Positions 5,888 to 8,697 of a stretch of DNA of 8,697 nucleotides are shown piece by piece. The DNA comes from Prevotellaceae bacterium UBA7017. GTDB taxonomy: Bacteria; Bacteroidota; Bacteroidia; Bacteroidales; Bacteroidaceae. Position numbers and translations under genes: made by a program. Under the pieces are notes generated by a model. That model did not search any database. It saw only the letters and a list, made by a program, of their open reading frames with translations, and was not told the origin of the DNA. Location: assembly GCA_002449535.1 (NCBI GenBank), contig DJWZ01000101.1, positions 19,981 to 28,677 of the forward strand. The letters run 5' to 3'. Each line of letters begins with the position of its first letter. Position 1 is the first letter of the stretch.

Positions 5888-7894
5888 ATGAGAAAACTGA
5901 CAATGTGTGTTCAGCTGCTGTTGGCAGCGACATTGGGCATGAATGCCCAGAAGCCTATGACTGCTCCGAAGGGCGGCAAGGCTATTAGTGACAAACTGAT
6001 TGGTATATTCTTTGAAGACATCAGCTCAAGTGCTGATGGCGGTTTGTATGCAGAGCTGGTACAGAACGGCTCGTTCGAGTATTCTCCTGCCGAGCGCGAC
6101 GGATGGGGGGCTGGTACTGCTTGGAGGGTAGTGCGCCCGGGACATTCGCTGGGCTTGCTGGAGGTGAAAATGGATAATGGCATACACCCCAATAACCCCA
6201 CTTATATGCGTTTGACGGCAGAGCGTGTAAAAGAATACTACGACTACAAAGGTTGGAAAGGCTATGGCATTGAGAACAGCGGATTTGACGGCATCAGCGT
6301 GAAGAGCGGGGCGCAGTATGACTTCTCGGTATTCCTGCGCAACTATGGTCAGGCAAAACAGGTGCGCATAGTTTTGGCAGAGCCCCAGAAGCGTGGCCAA
6401 GAACCAAAGCTGTTGGCAGAGGCATTCATTACCGCAGACGCTGCTGACTGGAAGAAATATAGCGCCGTCCTCGTTCCTAATGCCGACTGCAAGAAGGCTG
6501 TGCTGCAGATTCTGGTGCAGACGCAGGGCGTTATGGATGTCGATATGGTGTCATTGATGCCTCAGGATACTTACAAAGGACATGGGCTGCGTAAGGACTT
6601 GGCACAGTTGCTTGCCGACCTGCAACCTAAGTTTATGCGCTTTCCTGGCGGCTGCGTGGTACATGGCGGGGGTGACGGCTTTTGGAATACCTACCGCTGG
6701 AAGACGACAATCGGTCCCAAGGAACAGCGTCGCGGCTTGAAGAATACGTGGGGCTACCACCAAAGCATGGGACTGGGCTACTATGAGTATTTCCAATTCT
6801 GTGAAGACCTGGGCATGGAGCCACTGCCTATCCTGCCTTGCGGTGTTTCGTGTCAGGGCACCAACGGCGGATGGAGCATGAAGGGATATGCGCAGGATGT
6901 CGTTCCGATGACAGAGATGGACGAGTGGGTGAATGATGCTATTGACCTCATAGAATGGGCAAATGGCGACCCTGCTACCAGCAAATGGGCAAAGATGCGT
7001 GCCGATGCAGGGCACCCGAAACCTTTCAACCTGAAATACCTCGGCTTGGGTAACGAGGAGCAGATAACCCCCGAGTTCTGCGAACGCTTCAAATATATGT
7101 ACGAACGAGTGACAAAAGCCCATCCGGAGATTGTCATAGTCGGTACGGCAGGTCCTGGTTCACATCCTGGCAACGGCGACTTCAAGAACGGCTGGAAGCT
7201 GGCAGAGGAACTGGATATCCCAATACTTGACGAACACTATTATGAGAGGGACAGCTTCTTCCTCAGCAAACGCCAGTATGACAACTATCCCCGCACTCGC
7301 AAGACGAAAGTCTATCTGGGTGAATATGCAGCAAAAGACAAACGCCTCATTGATGCTCTGGCAGAGGGCTTGTACTTGTTACATGTAGAGCGCAATGGCG
7401 ATGTAGTCTGCATGACATCATACGCACCGCTCTTTGCAAAGAAGGGTGCTACGAACTGGAATCCTGACCTTATATATTTTGATAATGAACGTCCTTACCA
7501 GACGTGCAGCTACTACGTGCAGCAGATGTTCGGACAGTCGTCGGGACAGTACTACTACGGTGACTGCGTGCAGTTCAAGGGTGATGCCGCCGGTGTCGAG
7601 CAGCCACAGGTGGATGTGCACTATGGTCAGAGCGTAGTGCTAAACGTAGAGAAACGTAAACTGTACGTGAAGTTGGTAAATGCTTCTGCCGAAAAGAAGG
7701 TGGCAGACATCAATCTGAGCCGCTTCCCGATAAAGAAGAGTGCCGTAAAGACAGTATTGACGGGCGAGGCTAACGATGAGAACAACTATGAGAAGCAGCC
7801 CGTGGCACCAAAGACGGAAACCATGAAGGCACAGAAGAAATTCAGCCTTGACTTGGAACCTTATACGATGGTGATGCTTGAGTATGGGATGTAG
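5888..7894 (+). CDS. Secreted alpha-L-arabinofuranosidase, glycoside hydrolase family 51
   Basis: A 668-residue enzyme expected to release terminal L-arabinofuranose from arabinoxylan, arabinan or their oligosaccharides (EC 3.2.1.55). Residues 1-20 form a signal peptide with likely cleavage at NA/Q, so it acts in the periplasm or at the surface; no lipobox Cys is present. Residues about 75-225 look like a carbohydrate-binding-type jelly roll. The catalytic barrel starts around FPGGCVVHG (252-260) and contains YRWKTTIGP, the acid/base Glu390 in LGLGNEEQ, His450 in DEHYY, and the nucleophile Glu479 in YLGEYAA. A C-terminal beta domain follows (about 505-668). All catalytic landmarks are intact and the length fits the long Bacteroidota form. 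No SusC/SusD pair or other polysaccharide gene is visible. Unlike its two neighbours it has no dockerin-like tail. It is visibly richer in G+C than the protease gene. Confidence 0.94.
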   Translation: MRKLTMCVQLLLAATLGMNAQKPMTAPKGGKAISDKLIGIFFEDISSSADGGLYAELVQNGSFEYSPAERDGWGAGTAWRVVRPGHSLGLLEVKMDNGIHPNNPTYMRLTAERVKEYYDYKGWKGYGIENSGFDGISVKSGAQYDFSVFLRNYGQAKQVRIVLAEPQKRGQEPKLLAEAFITADAADWKKYSAVLVPNADCKKAVLQILVQTQGVMDVDMVSLMPQDTYKGHGLRKDLAQLLADLQPKFMRFPGGCVVHGGGDGFWNTYRWKTTIGPKEQRRGLKNTWGYHQSMGLGYYEYFQFCEDLGMEPLPILPCGVSCQGTNGGWSMKGYAQDVVPMTEMDEWVNDAIDLIEWANGDPATSKWAKMRADAGHPKPFNLKYLGLGNEEQITPEFCERFKYMYERVTKAHPEIVIVGTAGPGSHPGNGDFKNGWKLAEELDIPILDEHYYERDSFFLSKRQYDNYPRTRKTKVYLGEYAAKDKRLIDALAEGLYLLHVERNGDVVCMTSYAPLFAKKGATNWNPDLIYFDNERPYQTCSYYVQQMFGQSSGQYYYGDCVQFKGDAAGVEQPQVDVHYGQSVVLNVEKRKLYVKLVNASAEKKVADINLSRFPIKKSAVKTVLTGEANDENNYEKQPVAPKTETMKAQKKFSLDLEPYTMVMLEYGM

Positions 7895-7913
7895 TCATTC
7901 TTGCTCAGTCTTT

Positions 7914-8028
7914 AGAGGTAAGTGGAGAGAGGTAAGGGGTAAGAGATATGTCGTGTTGGCTTAAAAAACTGCAGAAACAGTAGCTGCAAAAGTAATCTCT
8001 CACCTCTCACTTCTTACCTCTCACCTCT
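7914..8028. repeat. Inverted pair of heptamer arrays
   Basis: Arm 1 (7914-7947) is about five seven-base units of the type AGAGGTA. Arm 2 (7995-8028) is the reverse complement of about five such units (AGAGGTG, AGAGGTA, AGAAGTG and so on). The arms are 34 bases each, 26 of 34 positions complementary, and enclose 47 bases. RNA from either strand could fold into a long imperfect hairpin. There is no T run after the second arm, so it is not a standard terminator. It starts 20 bases after the GH51 stop codon. Confidence 0.7.
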
Positions 8029-8091
8029 GAAAAGTTGAGTATTTGTGAAACATGCGAAAATTTAGTTTATTTTACTTTTCAAAAGCAATAT

Positions 8092-8157
8092 ATGAAAAAG
8101 ATTCAAAACTGGATGCTTGCTGCTATCCTTGTTTGCGGCATAGGCGTATTTGTATGA
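8092..8157 (+). pseudogene. Fossil of a lipoprotein gene start
   Basis: ATG at 8092 opens a 21-codon frame, MKKIQNWMLAAILVCGIGVFV, which is then stopped by TGA at 8155-8157. This is a convincing signal peptide: positive start, hydrophobic core. The codon directly after the TGA is TGC (Cys). A TCA in place of TGA would give VFVSC, a lipobox of the Bacteroidota kind. No frame continues for long beyond it, so it appears to be the 5' remnant of a secreted lipoprotein gene that was later deleted and mutated. A short real peptide gene cannot be excluded but is less likely. Confidence 0.55.
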
Positions 8158-8189
8158 TGCAGAATCCAACGTAAACTATGACTTGTTAT

Positions 8190-8203
8190 TTCAGGCTTCA
8201 GGC
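8190..8203 (+). repeat. Two heptamers TTCAGGC inside the fossil region
   Basis: Two perfect adjacent copies of TTCAGGC. With the T before them they share the 14-base core TTTCAGGCTTCAGG with the array in the ruvC-ATPase spacer, in the same orientation. Confidence 0.45.
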
Positions 8204-8324
8204 TCTGCCATGCCGTTGTTGTCATCAGCAACTTCCGACAGCAGCAACAGAATCCATAAAAGGAAGTAATAATACTCTATACTGGTATCTTCTCAATAAA
8301 AGATAAAACAGGCAATATCCCCCC

Positions 8325-8396
8325 ATGTCAAAACTCACAGAACCAGAAGAAAACCACAAAGACATGATAACGGCTGTACAAGCTGTACTGAAGTAA
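8325..8396 (+). pseudogene. Possible 3' remnant of the same broken gene
   Basis: A 23-codon frame from ATG 8325 to TAA 8394-8396 ends in MITAVQAVLK and is followed 41 bases later by a terminator, as the end of a real gene would be. Just upstream a different frame reads ILYTGIFSIKDKTGNIPP and the two meet at a run of six C (8319-8324), where a frameshift would join them. With the fossil start at 8092 this suggests that both ends of one gene survive. I do not recognise the protein family and the call is tentative. Confidence 0.3.
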
Positions 8397-8398
8397 AA

Positions 8399-8414
8399 GG
8401 TTTAATAGTTTAAC
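8399..8414. repeat. Octamer pair GGTTTAAT / AGTTTAAC
   Basis: Two adjacent eight-base units differing at two positions, lying between the fossil 3' end and the plus-strand terminator. It is short and A/T rich and is noted only because an octamer period also occurs at 8584-8619. Confidence 0.25.
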
Positions 8415-8436
8415 AGCTTTGTGGCTTACAATCAAG

Positions 8437-8473
8437 AAACCGGAAAGATGAAAACATCCTTCCGGTTTTTTTT
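8437..8473 (+). terminator. Rho-independent terminator, plus strand
   Basis: The stem AAACCGGAA (8437-8445) pairs with TTCCGGTTT (8460-8468). It is extended inward by GATG/CATC after one mismatch, closes on an AAAA loop, and is followed by a run of eight T (8466-8473). It would stop transcription coming from the fossil gene or reading through from the GH51 gene. Confidence 0.75.
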
Positions 8474-8545
8474 GTGTGCTTTATTTTGCTCCTTTTCTTT
8501 ATCTGTTTCCGGAGTCTTTGCTTTACTTCAATGACTATGCTACAT

Positions 8546-8583
8546 AAAAAGCCCACGCAGAGAAGAATCTACGTGAGCTTTTT
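8546..8583 (-). terminator. Rho-independent terminator of the right-edge gene, minus strand
   Basis: AAAAAGC (8546-8552) pairs with GCTTTTT (8577-8583), with inner stems CACG/CGTG and AGA/TCT around the loop GAAGAA. On the plus strand two positions are C/A mismatches, but in minus-strand RNA they become U-G wobbles, so the stem is continuous only in that direction. It ends in a U run and lies 37 bases after the stop of the dockerin-tailed gene. Confidence 0.8.
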
Positions 8584-8619
8584 CTTAATCTCTTAATATT
8601 TTCATCTTTTAATTTTTCA
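8584..8619 (-). repeat. A/T-rich octamer array after the right-edge gene
   Basis: Read on the minus strand, four eight-base units follow one another (TGAAAAAT, TAAAAGAT, GAAAATAT, TAAGAGAT) with a partial TAAG. They fill the whole gap between the stop codon and the terminator. The composition is simple, so chance cannot be ruled out. Confidence 0.35.
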
Positions 8620-8697
8620 TCATTTTTCGTCCGGGAACTTTCCGTTCAGGATATAATTTACGATAAACATCACGTCCGGCATGCCCACTTCGCCGTC
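8620..8697 (-). CDS. C-terminal end of a second dockerin-tailed protein (5' part outside window)
   Basis: Twenty-five codons run in from the right edge and end at TGA (8622-8620), with another TGA directly after. They read DGEVGMPDVMFIVNYILNG then KFPDEK. This is the second calcium loop and final helix of a dockerin-like domain; the first loop and the rest of the protein lie outside the window. Over the 22 comparable residues it differs from the tail of the C10 protease only by Phe for Tyr, and it ends two residues later. A minus-strand terminator follows. The gene converges on the GH51 gene. The nature of the main protein cannot be judged from here; another repeat protein, protease or glycosidase are all possible. 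Confidence is high that this is coding, because the match to the protease tail is at the protein level. Confidence 0.85.
   Translation of the reverse strand, partial: DGEVGMPDVMFIVNYILNGKFPDEK

Noticed and set aside
6105..6110. Run of six G in the GH51 gene as a possible phase-variable tract
   Set aside because: Six is short for slippage, the frame is intact through it, and no control of surface expression is suggested.
6551..7123. A 190-codon open frame on the minus strand inside the GH51 gene
   Set aside because: It lies wholly opposite a gene with clear catalytic motifs, has no recognisable domain, and is rich in His, Cys and Arg as is usual for antisense shadows of GC-richer coding DNA.
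8073..8080. TACTTTTC before the fossil lipoprotein as a -7 promoter element
   Set aside because: It misses the final G and no TTTG lies at the right distance upstream.
8178..8309. A 43-codon plus-strand frame starting MTCYFRLQALPC
   Set aside because: It covers the heptamer repeat, is rich in Cys, has no family features and overlaps other fossil frames; it is probably chance.

Overview
The window looks like a chromosomal piece of a Bacteroidota bacterium, most likely a Prevotella-like gut or rumen species. The signs are promoters of the Bacteroidales type (TTTG, 20 bases, TAnnTTTG), starts without clear Shine-Dalgarno sequences, a C10 (streptopain-type) protease with its inhibitor-like propeptide, a secreted GH51 arabinofuranosidase, and a broken reading frame starting MKKIQNWMLAAIL, a leader style I associate with Prevotella lipoproteins. 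The genus is an inference from style; no marker gene fixes it.

Left part (1-2524, minus strand): a tight housekeeping operon, read rsmG (16S rRNA methyltransferase), an MBL-fold hydrolase, ruvC (Holliday junction resolvase), then an ABC-type ATPase that runs off the left edge. The gaps are 3 bases, a 4-base GTGA overlap, and 43 bases made mostly of a heptamer repeat. The ATPase has lost two residues usually needed for hydrolysis in the domain that is visible.

Middle (2525-5831): a divergent promoter region, then a 1054-residue secreted protein: signal peptide, C10 propeptide and cysteine protease domain, two duplicated modules of 26-residue BspA-like repeats (7 and 9 copies), and a C-terminal dockerin-like calcium-binding pair.

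Right part (5832-8697): a secreted GH51 alpha-L-arabinofuranosidase, then about 725 bases with no intact gene. That stretch holds an inverted pair of heptamer arrays, the fossil of a lipoprotein gene, and two terminators facing each other. At the right edge a second gene enters on the minus strand. Only its last 25 codons are visible, and they encode almost exactly the same dockerin-like tail as the protease, with differences that are nearly all silent.

The most interesting signal is this shared tail. Two genes facing each other across the arabinofuranosidase end in the same GMPDVM-x-IVNYIL calcium-loop module, kept at the protein level while the DNA has drifted. This suggests a family of secreted proteins using a common C-terminal docking or sorting tag. 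No partner for the tag is visible here.
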